A stretch of DNA of 64,000 bases from Cyanobacteria bacterium FACHB-DQ100 (GCA_014695195.1 JACJNW010000041.1:124001-188000), one strand, 5' to 3'; positions 1 to 8,884 are shown, counted from the stretch's first letter. The notes: a model not told the origin generated them from the sequence alone. Numbers and translations are program-made.

Positions 1-660
1 AACTCGATGAGCAATCACACCCGGATCGGTAGTCTCAAACAACCATTCTGCTTCTTCTTCTGCAAGCTTTAGATAGTCTGCTCGCTTGATTAATTCATGA
101 ATCATTCTAGGTGCGATCGTCTGATCATTCCAGAACACAGGCCGCCAGTTTACATCAAGTACAACTTTGACAAAGAACTGTTCAGATAGTTGAAGTGCGC
201 GTTCGATCGCGGCTCGGCTCTCCGGATAAGCTAGTAGTAAAGTTCCAATCACCAAGTAATCTGCGTGCTGAAATAGCTCCGTTGGAATTTGATTGGCTTG
301 TAGATGAGTGTCTGCAAATTCAGTTGTGTCTCGCTGCTCTCCAAAGGCAACGAAGCTACGATCGCCCGTTTCTGATCTTAAAACTAAAACGGTGCGTGTC
401 GGTGCGGAATGCGTTTGAATTCCGGTGGTATCGACTCCGATCGTATGAAGCAATTCGACCAGCGATCGACCCTGTTCATCCTCGCCCACGCAGCCTACAA
501 AGGCGCTGGATGTGCCCAATTTGGTCAACGCGCAGGCAACATTCGCGGGAGCGCCACCAGGGTAAGAAGTCCAGGAAGTAACCGATTCAAGCGGCAGTCC
601 AGGTTGATTAGAAATGCAGTCGAATAGAATTTCGCCTAAGCAAATCACGCGAGGGTGCAT
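1..660 (-). CDS. PfkB-family carbohydrate kinase (fructokinase-like), C-terminus beyond the window edge
   Basis: The minus strand is open from an ATG at 658-660 to base 1 (220 codons, no stop), so this is the N-terminal two thirds of a gene leaving the left edge. The translation begins MHPRVICLGEILFDCIS and contains YPGGAPANVACALTKLG at about residues 33-49, the substrate and nucleotide motif region typical of PfkB/ribokinase-family kinases, followed by VGEDEQG. Family knowledge: cytosolic ATP-dependent phosphorylation of fructose or a related sugar. The C-terminal catalytic DTxGAGD motif would lie outside the window. It is divergent from the P450 gene, with 72 bases between the two starts. 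Fructokinase is the best guess; other PfkB substrates are possible. Confidence 0.88.
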   Translation of the reverse strand, partial: MHPRVICLGEILFDCISNQPGLPLESVTSWTSYPGGAPANVACALTKLGTSSAFVGCVGEDEQGRSLVELLHTIGVDTTGIQTHSAPTRTVLVLRSETGDRSFVAFGEQRDTTEFADTHLQANQIPTELFQHADYLVIGTLLLAYPESRAAIERALQLSEQFFVKVVLDVNWRPVFWNDQTIAPRMIHELIKRADYLKLAEEEAEWLFETTDPGVIAHRV

Positions 661-732
661 TACAGTTTTACTGGTAGTGTGTCTTCTATTAGTGTATTTG
701 CCCCTGCTGTCTCGAAACCTAAAGAAATCACG

Positions 733-2025
733 ATGTCTTTACCTCCCGGAAATTTTGGATTGCCCGTCATCGGTGAAACGCTGTCGTTCCTCTTTGATCC
801 GCAGTTTGTTGAGAAACGCTACCGCAAGTATGGCGTGGTATTCAAATCGCATATTCTTGGTAAGCCTGCTGTATTTATGATGGGAGCGGAAGCGGTCGAG
901 TTTCTGCTTTCAACGGGATTTGAAAACTTCTCTTGGCGGGATGGCTATCCGGAGACGTTTCATAAATTGCTGGGTCGATCGCTGTTTGCCCAAGAGGGTG
1001 AAGAACATCGGAGAAATCGTCGGTTGATCATGCCTGCGTTTCATGGTGCAGCCCTAGCGCGGTATTTTGAAACAATGGATAAACTGATCTGTAAATACTT
1101 AGTCAAATGGGAGCAAAAACAAGAATTCAAATGGTTTGAGGAATTCAAGCAGTTAACGTTTGAGATTGCAAGTCAAATCTTCTTAGGCATTGATTCGAGC
1201 GATGAAGCAAAACGCTTTAGTGATCTGTTTGCCACACTCACTGATGGCTTTTTCTCCTTTCCAAGCTTGCCAGGAAGCCGATTCCACAAATCAGTGAAAG
1301 CGCGTGATCAAATTTTGGTGCATTTGGATCAGGTGATCGATCGCCGCCGCCAGCACCCAACCGATGATGCTTTAAGCTTGCTGATCCAGGCAGAAGATGA
1401 GAGTGGCGATCGTCTCAGCACCGAAGAAATCCGGGTTCAGGCTTTGCTGCTTTTATTTGCTGGACATGAAACCACAACCGCAATGTTAACTTGGTTAGTT
1501 CTAGAACTTGCGCGACATCCTGAAGTGTTAGAAAAAGCACGATCGGAGCAACAACACTTCGATTCTTCGATCACTTTAGACCAACTCAGCAAAATGCCTT
1601 ACCTAGATCAAGTCCTGAATGAAGTAGAGCGATTACATCCTCCGATCGCGGGTGGCTTTCGTGGTGTAATCAAACCATTTGAATTTGCAGGTTATCAAAT
1701 TCCTCAAGGCTGGATGGCGCAGTATTCGATTTTGTTCACGCATCGATTACCGGAACTGTATCCGAATCCAGAGAAGTTTGATGTCGATCGCTGGAAAGAT
1801 ACGAAGCAAAAGCCTTTTAGTTTAATCGGTTTCGGTGGCGGTTCTCGCATCTGCATCGGCCTTGCCTTTGCCAAACTCGAAATGAAGTTGATCGCGGCTC
1901 ATCTCTTGCGAAGCTACGCTTGGGATCTCTTACCCAATCAAAGCCTTAAGCCTGTGATTATTCCAACTCGCCGCCCCAAAGACGGCTTGAAGGTCAGGTT
2001 TCAATCGATTTCGCGGCTTGACTGA
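733..2025 (+). CDS. Cytochrome P450, CYP120-like
   Basis: A complete 430-residue P450 from the ATG at 733. An in-frame start 26 codons upstream would add a tail unlike the family and is not used. Hallmarks are visible: I-helix AGHETT (residues 243-248), K-helix ExxR (E297, R300) and the haem loop FGGGSRICIG with the thiolate ligand C374. No membrane anchor is seen, as usual for soluble bacterial P450s. Family knowledge: cyanobacterial CYP120A1 hydroxylates retinoic acid, and overall similarity of the PPGNFGLPVIGE N-terminus points to CYP120. Substrate here is inference. An apocarotenoid oxygenase that could supply retinal lies 5.3 kb downstream. The 3' end overlaps the convergent CDF gene by 25 bases. 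Confidence 0.9.
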   Translation: MSLPPGNFGLPVIGETLSFLFDPQFVEKRYRKYGVVFKSHILGKPAVFMMGAEAVEFLLSTGFENFSWRDGYPETFHKLLGRSLFAQEGEEHRRNRRLIMPAFHGAALARYFETMDKLICKYLVKWEQKQEFKWFEEFKQLTFEIASQIFLGIDSSDEAKRFSDLFATLTDGFFSFPSLPGSRFHKSVKARDQILVHLDQVIDRRRQHPTDDALSLLIQAEDESGDRLSTEEIRVQALLLLFAGHETTTAMLTWLVLELARHPEVLEKARSEQQHFDSSITLDQLSKMPYLDQVLNEVERLHPPIAGGFRGVIKPFEFAGYQIPQGWMAQYSILFTHRLPELYPNPEKFDVDRWKDTKQKPFSLIGFGGGSRICIGLAFAKLEMKLIAAHLLRSYAWDLLPNQSLKPVIIPTRRPKDGLKVRFQSISRLD

Positions 2026-2939
2026 TCTGATCGCACCTGCTCAAACGGATGCTGTAATTCGTCCCGCGCTTCCTCGACAAAAATCATCACCTGAACTGCA
2101 CCATAACGATCACGAATCCCCCCTTCAATCTGTTCCGCAATCCAATCCCTTGCACCCAAAAACTCTGGATGCACCATCACCCGCATCTCAACAAACACCT
2201 GCCGCCCCACAATTCCCCGCGATCGCACCCCATAACAGTGCGTCACACCTTGCACCTGGCGCACAATCTGCCCAATCGCTTCAGGCGCAATCGCGACTTG
2301 GCGCATCATTAAGGGTAATTGCCAATTCAGCACCCGCCAGCAGCTTACTCCGGCTGTAATTACCATTGAGATCGTCAACACTGGATCAAGCCACACATAC
2401 CCGCGCCAAATTCCCAACAGTCCCACTAATAGAAGAATAGTTAACCAAGCATCTTGCAGAATGTGACGGGCATTCAACTTCAAAATCGAACTATCAAACG
2501 ATCGCGAAACCTTACGCTCAAACAACGCAAGCCCCACACTGGCTAAAAATACAACCGCCAACAATCCAATCACTGACAATCGCATCTGCACTGGAGGCAA
2601 TGTTCTTAACGCTGAATCCGCCGCGAGTTGGTCGATCGCTACCCCAAACAAGCTTAAGCCTGCAAACCCCAACAATGCGACCAGCAATAACGCTAATCCT
2701 GCCTCTAAGCGCCCATGCCCCCAAACCTCGCGCCCCGATTGCCGGTTTGGAGTCGAAAGCGCAATCAGACCCAAAACCGTACTGAATCCAGCAATTACGG
2801 TGTGAAGCGACTCTGCAACGATCGACAGCGATCGTGTCGCCCACGCCGCTCCCACTTTCACCACCAGCATCAGCAGCGTTAGCCAAAGCGTCACCAGCAA
2901 AATCCGGCGACTAATTCTTTTCTGATTGACTTCAGCCAT
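2001..2939 (-). CDS. Cation diffusion facilitator (CDF) family transporter
   Basis: A 312-residue inner-membrane protein with about six hydrophobic helices and a C-terminal cytoplasmic domain, the CDF layout. ATG at 2937-2939 is preferred; a GTG at 2982-2984 would add 15 residues containing HHPPTSERF. The GHGRLE loop and the TM5 pair H159/D163 match the family's metal site, and TM2 has H46, but the fourth ligand position is A50 instead of Asp. CDF proteins exchange Zn, Co, Mn or Fe for protons; with one ligand replaced, metal specificity or activity may be altered (inference). Divergent from the HAD phosphatase with 58 bases between starts; convergent overlap with the P450 gene. Confidence 0.82.
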   Translation of the reverse strand: MAEVNQKRISRRILLVTLWLTLLMLVVKVGAAWATRSLSIVAESLHTVIAGFSTVLGLIALSTPNRQSGREVWGHGRLEAGLALLLVALLGFAGLSLFGVAIDQLAADSALRTLPPVQMRLSVIGLLAVVFLASVGLALFERKVSRSFDSSILKLNARHILQDAWLTILLLVGLLGIWRGYVWLDPVLTISMVITAGVSCWRVLNWQLPLMMRQVAIAPEAIGQIVRQVQGVTHCYGVRSRGIVGRQVFVEMRVMVHPEFLGARDWIAEQIEGGIRDRYGAVQVMIFVEEARDELQHPFEQVRSDQSSREID

Positions 2940-2997
2940 AAAGCGTTCCGAGGTAGGAGGATGATGGAAGCTGAAATCCTTCACCCTGAATCAAGTT

Positions 2998-3822
2998 ATG
3001 CAGCACTCTGAAATTCGATTACTGGTTTTAGACATCGACGGGACGATCGCAGGCAAATCTAATCATATCCGTGAACCTGTCTTAGAGACGATCGCTGCCG
3101 CACAGAAACGCGGCGTACAAGTGGCGATCGCTACGGGACGGATGTATCGTTCTGCACTCCGATTTCACCAAGCAGTAGGCTCAACCTTACCCCTGATCGC
3201 TTACCAAGGCGCATGGATACAAGATCCCATGACTCAGCAGATTTTACGCCGCTGGTCAGTACCGAGAGCGCAACTGTCAGAACTCCTCGACTATTTTGAG
3301 CAGCCCAAATTGCGTGAACTTTTGTCGATTCACTTTTATATCAATGATGATTTGTACGTCCGCGCGATGACTCCTGAAACGATCGCTTACGTCGAACGCA
3401 GTGGAATCACACCGATCGTCGTGGGCGACTTGCGATCGACGCTCCAGATGGAAACGACAAAAGTGCTGGCGCTGAGTGACGATATTGCGCTAATCGACTC
3501 GCTGCTTGGCTCTTTGCAGAAACAGTACACGCCCGCTGAACTCTATCTTACGAAGTCAGTCGCGACCTTTTTCGAGGCAACCAATCCAGCGGCAAATAAA
3601 GGCGCAGCAGTGAAATACCTGGCTGAAGAGTTGCTGAATCTCAAACCTGAGAACGTCATGGCGATCGGCGATAACTTCAACGACCTCGAAATGATTCAGT
3701 ATGCGGGAATCGGGATCGCGATGGGGAATGCACCAGAAGCAGTGCAGCAGATCGCTCAATGGGTTGCGCCGCCTGTAGAAGTAGATGGGGTTGCGATCGC
3801 ACTCGAAAAATTCTTGCTTTAA
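2998..3822 (+). CDS. Cof-type HAD-family sugar/nucleotide phosphatase
   Basis: A 274-residue protein with the HAD signature near the N-terminus (LDIDGT, nucleophile Asp at about residue 12), motif II in ATGR, and motif III/IV GDNFNDLEMI followed by GIAMGNA, which is characteristic of the Cof (IIB) subfamily. The central cap domain (about residues 85-190) fits type IIB. Family knowledge: Mg-dependent cytosolic phosphatases with broad activity on sugar phosphates, FMN or PLP. The exact substrate cannot be read from sequence. A strong hairpin follows the stop codon. Confidence 0.88.
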   Translation: MQHSEIRLLVLDIDGTIAGKSNHIREPVLETIAAAQKRGVQVAIATGRMYRSALRFHQAVGSTLPLIAYQGAWIQDPMTQQILRRWSVPRAQLSELLDYFEQPKLRELLSIHFYINDDLYVRAMTPETIAYVERSGITPIVVGDLRSTLQMETTKVLALSDDIALIDSLLGSLQKQYTPAELYLTKSVATFFEATNPAANKGAAVKYLAEELLNLKPENVMAIGDNFNDLEMIQYAGIGIAMGNAPEAVQQIAQWVAPPVEVDGVAIALEKFLL

Positions 3823-3829
3823 AATCAGA

Positions 3830-3870
3830 AAGGGCACCGACGACTGGCCGTGTTTCGTCTCGGTGCCCTT
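3830..3870 (+). terminator. Hairpin after the HAD phosphatase gene
   Basis: An 11-base perfect inverted repeat, AAGGGCACCGA (3830-3840) with TCGGTGCCCTT (3860-3870), starts eight bases after the stop codon. There is no long T-run, so it could be a weak terminator or an mRNA 3' stabiliser. A Yfr1-like core lies 10 bases after it (see findings). Confidence 0.55.
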
Positions 3871-4003
3871 AGCTGGTTCGCTCCTCACACTCCAATACTA
3901 TAGGTGGGTTTCATAGGTTTGTCACCCTTTGGCTGATAAAAATTCTTTATGGCGATTTTGTGACATTGGTGTGACATTCGATCTCAACTTGTGCTGCCGA
4001 ATC

Positions 4004-4912
4004 TTAAAGGGTTTCCGGTGCTAACACGCCCAATCCTTGCTCTAAAAGCTGTTTCAAAAGCCAATGGGTAATCATTACTAAAGCTAATCGACATTGCGCG
4101 ATTTCACAGTCAACTGTGCTGTACTTTACAATTTGGCAGTGTTGGTAAAACGCTTGAAAGGCTTGGCTAAGGGCGATCGCAGCCTTCAAAACCGGTGCTT
4201 CCTCCCAGGTGTCCAGCGTTGTGACAATCTGCGCGGTGAGCGATCGCTCCTGTTGCAATAAAAGTTTTCCATCCCTCAACCAAATCGCTTCTTGACTAAT
4301 CAGCACCTGTGAATCGACCAAGCGTAAAAGCGCCGCGCAGCGGGCATAGCTGTACTGACAGAAGAAAATCTCAGGATTTTTTGAAAGCGTTTGATTGGGT
4401 GCCGCATTCGACTGCCACTCAAGACCCTGAGACGAACAATGCTGTAGCACAACTTGCAGCCAAGCCGTGATCGCGATCGCTCCAAATTCAAATTCAAGTT
4501 GCCCTGCTTCAGTTGCCCTCACCGTAAGATCACGGAGAAGCTTCTTTTCAATCTCAGTTTTTGCAGAATCGAACGGCGACGATAGAAAGAAGTCAATAAT
4601 TTGACCTGCAACTTGCTGAGTCGTTTGGATTGATCCTACACCCAATTGAAGCGCGATCGACGAGCGATATAGGGCGATCGCAGTTTGATTCCTAACCTGT
4701 TTCGGCACGCTCAATTGCTGAAAATGCTTGAAATTTGAGAGTTCTATCCCGAATTTCGAGTGCATAATTAGGGCGTTTTCTACTTCAACATCCGTCTTTT
4801 GGCAGATTACCTCGTATATTTTCAGAAGTAACAATGAGCGAAGCGTAGGATAAGTAATCTTTGGTAGGTTACAATTCACAGTAATTACGGTTGAAGCCCT
4901 AAAATGAGACAC
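4004..4912 (-). CDS. Free-standing DALR anticodon-binding domain protein
   Basis: A roughly 300-residue, mostly helical protein whose C-terminal half resembles the DALR anticodon-binding domain of arginyl-tRNA synthetase: the segment FFCQYSYARCAALLRLV (about residues 184-200) mirrors the synthetase's VQYAHARI region. No HIGH or KMSKS catalytic motif is present, so it is not an aminoacyl-tRNA synthetase. Such detached DALR proteins are common in cyanobacteria; their function is not established. The start is uncertain: the longest frame begins with GTG at 4912, and a later ATG would give about 253 residues. A tRNA- or RNA-binding role is inference. Confidence 0.72.
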   Translation of the reverse strand: MSHFRASTVITVNCNLPKITYPTLRSLLLLKIYEVICQKTDVEVENALIMHSKFGIELSNFKHFQQLSVPKQVRNQTAIALYRSSIALQLGVGSIQTTQQVAGQIIDFFLSSPFDSAKTEIEKKLLRDLTVRATEAGQLEFEFGAIAITAWLQVVLQHCSSQGLEWQSNAAPNQTLSKNPEIFFCQYSYARCAALLRLVDSQVLISQEAIWLRDGKLLLQQERSLTAQIVTTLDTWEEAPVLKAAIALSQAFQAFYQHCQIVKYSTVDCEIAQCRLALVMITHWLLKQLLEQGLGVLAPETL

Positions 4913-5142
4913 TTTTGACCAAAAAAGTTCAGCTCTACCAGTAGTTTATGCTTGAATCTGTAAAAATCACCGTGATTCCACTGTAAGTAGCCAATTTCTC
5001 CGTATAATCTCGTAAAGACACCGGATACAGAGAACTGACCACACCCCCTGAGCAAACCTTCCATTGGTTTGAATCTCTTCTGCAACCCCGCTGGACTCAG
5101 CGCTTGTCAAAGTCTCACTGTTCTCCAACAGCCTATTAATAT

Positions 5143-5859
5143 ATGTACTCAGTCACTCCCCAAAATTCTGACGCGGCTCGTCCGTTCCTCACTTGGCAAC
5201 GAATCATTGATTGGGCGCAGGAACATTATCGCGTTCGCAACTTTAGCAAAGATGAACGGGTTCCAACTCGTCCGGGCTTGCTTTACTTGGTACAAAAGGG
5301 CGCGGTTCGCTTGGTTGGTACGGCTCAGGTGAATGCAACGAGTGGGAATGCGGCTCGCTTGGCTCGAATTAGCCCAGAGGAAGCTTTTTTAGGATTTGTG
5401 GGAACGGGTCAACCGTTTGAAATCGTAGCGCAGTCGCCCTTTACGCTCCAGGCTTATGCTCATGTAGATCAAACCTCTGTCGTCTGGATGTACTGGCATG
5501 ACTTGGACAATTGGCCTCACTTCCGCCGCGAAGTCCTGGATGCGTTCCGCTATCAGCATCAGCGCAAATTGCTGTGGCTCAGTACGCTAGGACAACGCCG
5601 GACGATCGACCGACTGCTCGGCTTTTTGACCCTGTTAATCGAGGAATACGGTGAACCCACGGATGAGGGATACTGCTTACCTTTTCCTCTGACTCATGCT
5701 CAAATTGGTAGCGCGATCGGCTCGACTCGTGTGACGGTGACGCGCTTAATGGGTAAGCTGCGGCAAAAGGGAATGATTCGGACTCAGGGCGATAATCTCC
5801 TTTGTCTACCGACGGATTCGGTGATGGCTCGTTCTGAAGGAAAGCTAAACGAAAATTAG
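5143..5859 (+). CDS. Crp/Fnr-family transcriptional regulator
   Basis: A 238-residue regulator with an N-terminal cyclic-nucleotide-binding-like beta-barrel and a C-terminal winged helix-turn-helix: THAQIGSAIGSTRVTVTRL (about residues 184-202) is the Crp/Fnr recognition helix region. The sensor part lacks the usual cAMP phosphate-binding cassette with its conserved Arg-Ser, and there are no Fnr-type N-terminal cysteines, so the effector is unknown. The HTH resembles NtcA, but the sensor domain and N-terminus do not, so it is a paralogue and not NtcA itself. The 230-base upstream region is shared divergently with the DALR gene. Target genes are unknown. Confidence 0.85.
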   Translation: MYSVTPQNSDAARPFLTWQRIIDWAQEHYRVRNFSKDERVPTRPGLLYLVQKGAVRLVGTAQVNATSGNAARLARISPEEAFLGFVGTGQPFEIVAQSPFTLQAYAHVDQTSVVWMYWHDLDNWPHFRREVLDAFRYQHQRKLLWLSTLGQRRTIDRLLGFLTLLIEEYGEPTDEGYCLPFPLTHAQIGSAIGSTRVTVTRLMGKLRQKGMIRTQGDNLLCLPTDSVMARSEGKLNEN

Positions 5860-5935
5860 CACGATCGTGATCACAAGAAGATCCGAGAATGCAGTGATCC
5901 CCGGCTCTTCTTGCTATTTCTAAGTGTTCCCCGTC

Positions 5936-6025
5936 ATGATTTTTGTCACGGGTGCTTCTGGAGGTGTGGGAGCCGCAGTCGTAAAATATTTGCGCGATCT
6001 CAAGGTGTTTAACACATTGTCTTGA
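5936..6025 (+). pseudogene. N-terminal remnant of an NAD(P)-binding Rossmann (SDR/NmrA-like) protein
   Basis: A 29-codon frame beginning MIFVTGASGGVGAAVVKYL and ending in TGA. This is the beta1-GxxGxxG-alphaA dinucleotide-binding start of an atypical SDR/NmrA-type protein, and nothing else of that family follows before the next gene on the opposite strand. It looks like the head of a deleted gene. A short translated peptide is possible but there is no clear Shine-Dalgarno sequence. Confidence 0.6.
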
Positions 6026-6064
6026 TCTCGGTTCCAGGATCATTGTCATTCATGACAGAAACCC

Positions 6065-7300
6065 CTAAAGTGCTAATTCTTCAGCGACGATCGCGACCAG
6101 TTTTTTCGCGGCTCCTGGTTCTCCCCGCACTCGTCTAAGTCGATCGCGCATCTGATCTAGCTTTTCGGGATGCTCAAGATAATCGATCGCCAGGTCTGCG
6201 ACTTCCTGCGGCTTCAGTTTTCCAATTAGTTCTGGCACGATCATTTCTTTTGCCCAAATGTTGGGCCAAGCTAATAAGCCCAATCGCTTCAGCATCATCG
6301 AGTTGATCAGCTTTGCCATACTAGAGCCGACTCCCGGCAGATTAACAAGCAATCCTAAGAGTCCATCCCATGACCGCATCGCATCAAGCTGCTGTGTGGG
6401 TAAGATAACAATCATCGGCACAGCGAGCGATCCAAGCTCTGCGGTATTCGCGCCAACTGTTGTGATACACAATTGACACTGGGACAGCACTTCATAAACT
6501 GGAACCCGCTCCTCATTTCGAGATTGCCAAAGCTCGATCGCGACTCCATTCTGAGTTTTTAATATCAGTCGATCGCCTTGAATCAATTCGCCGGAAACGT
6601 TGCCCATGAGCGGCACGATCGGATTCTGTTCTGGATCAGCATACTTCGCTAAAGTGGGTAGATCTAACGTTGGAGCAACGGGGATCACAAATTGCGCTTG
6701 AGGACGATCGCGCTGAATTTCTTCAGCTATCGCCATCATGATCGGCACACCTTGCATCAGCTTTGAAGGCTTTGATCCCGGCAGCAGTCCGATGTATTCT
6801 TGTGAGGAAGGGCTTGTCTGTTGAGTCTGCACTTCTGCCATGAGATCCCCAACCACGCTGATTTTGTCTCTAAATTGAGCGGGGGCGCGATCGAGAATTT
6901 CCGATCGCATCACACCAAAGCGATCAATCCAGCGATGCCATCGGGCCTCCCATTCGGCATAAATCACGGTGCGATATCCCAACCGCTTGCCAATCACCAC
7001 CGGGAAAAACTGATCGCCACCCAGAAAAATCACCACGCCGCGATCGTGCCAGTCCCAGTTGTCCGCTGTTTTTCCTCCTAGCAGAAACGGGAAAAAATGC
7101 TCTGCGGATTGAACGCGATCTACTTCGGGATAACTCCGGGCGATTTCCGCCTCTTGTCCACTAGCGTTCGGACAGGGAGACAGCACGATCGAAATTCGCG
7201 GCTCTGAACCGAGTTGCGCTCTGAGTTCCCGAACCGTGGGCTTTACCCAGGTTGCAAGTTCACCCGGAGCATTTGACAGAATCAGAATATCAACAGCCAT
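6065..7300 (-). CDS. LpxB-like (lipid-A-disaccharide synthase related) GT-B glycosyltransferase
   Basis: A 411-residue protein starting MAVDILILSNAPGELATW, the N-terminal signature of the cyanobacterial lipid-A-disaccharide-synthase-related family. A second Rossmann half carries GLLPGSKPSKL (about residues 173-183) and the C-terminal donor-site region TTVGANTAELGSL, typical of GT-B enzymes. Homology to LpxB suggests glycosyl transfer from a nucleotide sugar to a lipid-linked acceptor at the inner membrane, but cyanobacteria generally lack canonical lipid A, so the real substrate is unclear. Leftmost of three same-strand genes ending at the BT1 carrier; a 60-base gap separates it from the carotenoid oxygenase. 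Confidence 0.78.
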   Translation of the reverse strand: MAVDILILSNAPGELATWVKPTVRELRAQLGSEPRISIVLSPCPNASGQEAEIARSYPEVDRVQSAEHFFPFLLGGKTADNWDWHDRGVVIFLGGDQFFPVVIGKRLGYRTVIYAEWEARWHRWIDRFGVMRSEILDRAPAQFRDKISVVGDLMAEVQTQQTSPSSQEYIGLLPGSKPSKLMQGVPIMMAIAEEIQRDRPQAQFVIPVAPTLDLPTLAKYADPEQNPIVPLMGNVSGELIQGDRLILKTQNGVAIELWQSRNEERVPVYEVLSQCQLCITTVGANTAELGSLAVPMIVILPTQQLDAMRSWDGLLGLLVNLPGVGSSMAKLINSMMLKRLGLLAWPNIWAKEMIVPELIGKLKPQEVADLAIDYLEHPEKLDQMRDRLRRVRGEPGAAKKLVAIVAEELAL

Positions 7301-7360
7301 AACAACAATCAGAATGGTACTTCTGATTATCGATGACGCAGTTCACACAAAAAAGAGCAA

Positions 7361-8884
7361 TTACGACTCAAAGTAATGCGGCGTGAAGGTTCCGTGCAAT
7401 CCATAGGGAATGTGATGCTTCAGATGCAGCGTTGTAACAATGCTGAGATCTTTGGCATCGACAATGACCACGTCGGTTCGATCGCGCTCTGTGTTAAACA
7501 CCGTTGCAATCAACCATCCGTCATCTTCTTCGCCCTGCAATTCTGTGTAAAGTCCTGCTTCTGTTGCCTTTCCACGCGGAACAAACACAGGTTCACTCAC
7601 ATATCCCGTGGGCGCAAAGCTGCAAAGCTGCCGCGCTCCAGTCTCGACATCGACCTTGACGATCGCTTGATGCGGTGCATTCCCTGTTTCCGCATGAGCC
7701 GCCGCCATGTAGATATAGCGATGTGGTCGTCCAGCTTTTGCCGGATGAATAAACGGAAATTCACAGCAGCGGGGTTCGAGTAGAGTGCGATCGACCTGAC
7801 CCGTTTCTAAGTTCATGCGAAAACGCCACAGTTGACCGGGTGAAAGTGCATCAAACTCAGTTTCTCGGTAATCTGCACCAGGTTCAACAGCGGGCAAACT
7901 GGTGTAACAAACTGAATCAATCACAATCTCGCCCTCCTGCTCAAATGCGTTTGCATGATGAAACACAAAGCCGGATGGAGTTTCGAGAGTTTGAGGTTTT
8001 GCTTTAATCGCCGAATCGCGTGGAATGATCAGAACCTTTGTCGGCTGATCCGGCTGAAATTGAATGCATTCTCCTGCCGATCGCGTTCCTGCTAAAAACG
8101 GCAGCGGGTTAAACTTCACTGGATTCTGGAAGAAAATACAGTAGTTCGGCGTAATGGCAAAGTCGTGAATAAAGGCAAATCCAGGCACCGGATAATCGTG
8201 CTGGCGAACAATATTGCCATCAACATCGAGTTCGTAGATTGCGATCGTAAACGATAGCCCTGCCTTGATCGAGAAATTCACCAAGCAAGGCTTGCCACCG
8301 TCAAATTTGCTCGACGGATCAATCCAGGGATGTGCCGCAAACGGTGCGCCTTTTCCTAGCTTGCCGTCGAAATACTCTAAACCCAGCGTTTCTAGAGTTT
8401 TTGGATCAAGTCGATGGGGTTCAGCCGCTTCCCACAATGCCAGCAGCTTACCGCCCCAGTAAATCACCTGCGTATTGGCGATATTTTTAATCCGGACATC
8501 AAAGGCATTCGCCAACCAACCGCCAGATTTCTGCGTCCCGAACACGCCGCGATAGAGAATTTTTCCAGCTTTCTGCTCCGCCAAATAGCCCTCAGTTCTG
8601 ACAAACCGATTGCGGAAGTGAGCGCGTCCATCGTGAAAAGCGATCGCGCTAATCATGCCATCTCCATCAAACGGATGCTGAAATCTTTCGCCGTTGACCT
8701 CAAACAATCCAGGCCCATTTCTAAACAGCGTTCCGTTTAACTCGGCTGGCAGTTCGCCTTCAATTTCATCGATCCAGTAGTCATATTCTTGCGTGAGCGA
8801 TCGATAGCCCCGCTGCCATTCTTTCGTGTTGTAAGCCTTGGTCGGAACCGTAGCCGCATGTTCAAAAAGCTGAAACCCTTGCAT
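7361..8884 (-). CDS. Apocarotenoid oxygenase (carotenoid cleavage dioxygenase/RPE65 family)
   Basis: A 507-residue seven-bladed-propeller enzyme. The four iron-binding histidines are visible in their usual contexts: H185 in HPWID, H240 in FIHDFAITPNY, the FHHANAFE histidine (309/310) and H497 in LHGTF. Family knowledge: the cyanobacterial homologue (Synechocystis Diox1/ACO) cleaves apocarotenals at the 15,15' bond to give retinal, using Fe(II) and O2, and associates with membranes through a hydrophobic patch. Length matches the ACO group. The neighbouring P450 could act on the retinoid product (inference). Confidence 0.92.
   Translation of the reverse strand: MQGFQLFEHAATVPTKAYNTKEWQRGYRSLTQEYDYWIDEIEGELPAELNGTLFRNGPGLFEVNGERFQHPFDGDGMISAIAFHDGRAHFRNRFVRTEGYLAEQKAGKILYRGVFGTQKSGGWLANAFDVRIKNIANTQVIYWGGKLLALWEAAEPHRLDPKTLETLGLEYFDGKLGKGAPFAAHPWIDPSSKFDGGKPCLVNFSIKAGLSFTIAIYELDVDGNIVRQHDYPVPGFAFIHDFAITPNYCIFFQNPVKFNPLPFLAGTRSAGECIQFQPDQPTKVLIIPRDSAIKAKPQTLETPSGFVFHHANAFEQEGEIVIDSVCYTSLPAVEPGADYRETEFDALSPGQLWRFRMNLETGQVDRTLLEPRCCEFPFIHPAKAGRPHRYIYMAAAHAETGNAPHQAIVKVDVETGARQLCSFAPTGYVSEPVFVPRGKATEAGLYTELQGEEDDGWLIATVFNTERDRTDVVIVDAKDLSIVTTLHLKHHIPYGLHGTFTPHYFES

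Noticed and set aside
3959-3978. Direct repeat TGTGACATT-GG-TGTGACATT (11-base period, Pho-box-like)
   Set aside because: It lies between two convergent genes, so no gene is positioned to use it as a promoter operator.
5143-5859. Calling the Crp/Fnr regulator NtcA
   Set aside because: The DNA-binding helix is similar, but the N-terminus and sensor domain differ clearly from NtcA.
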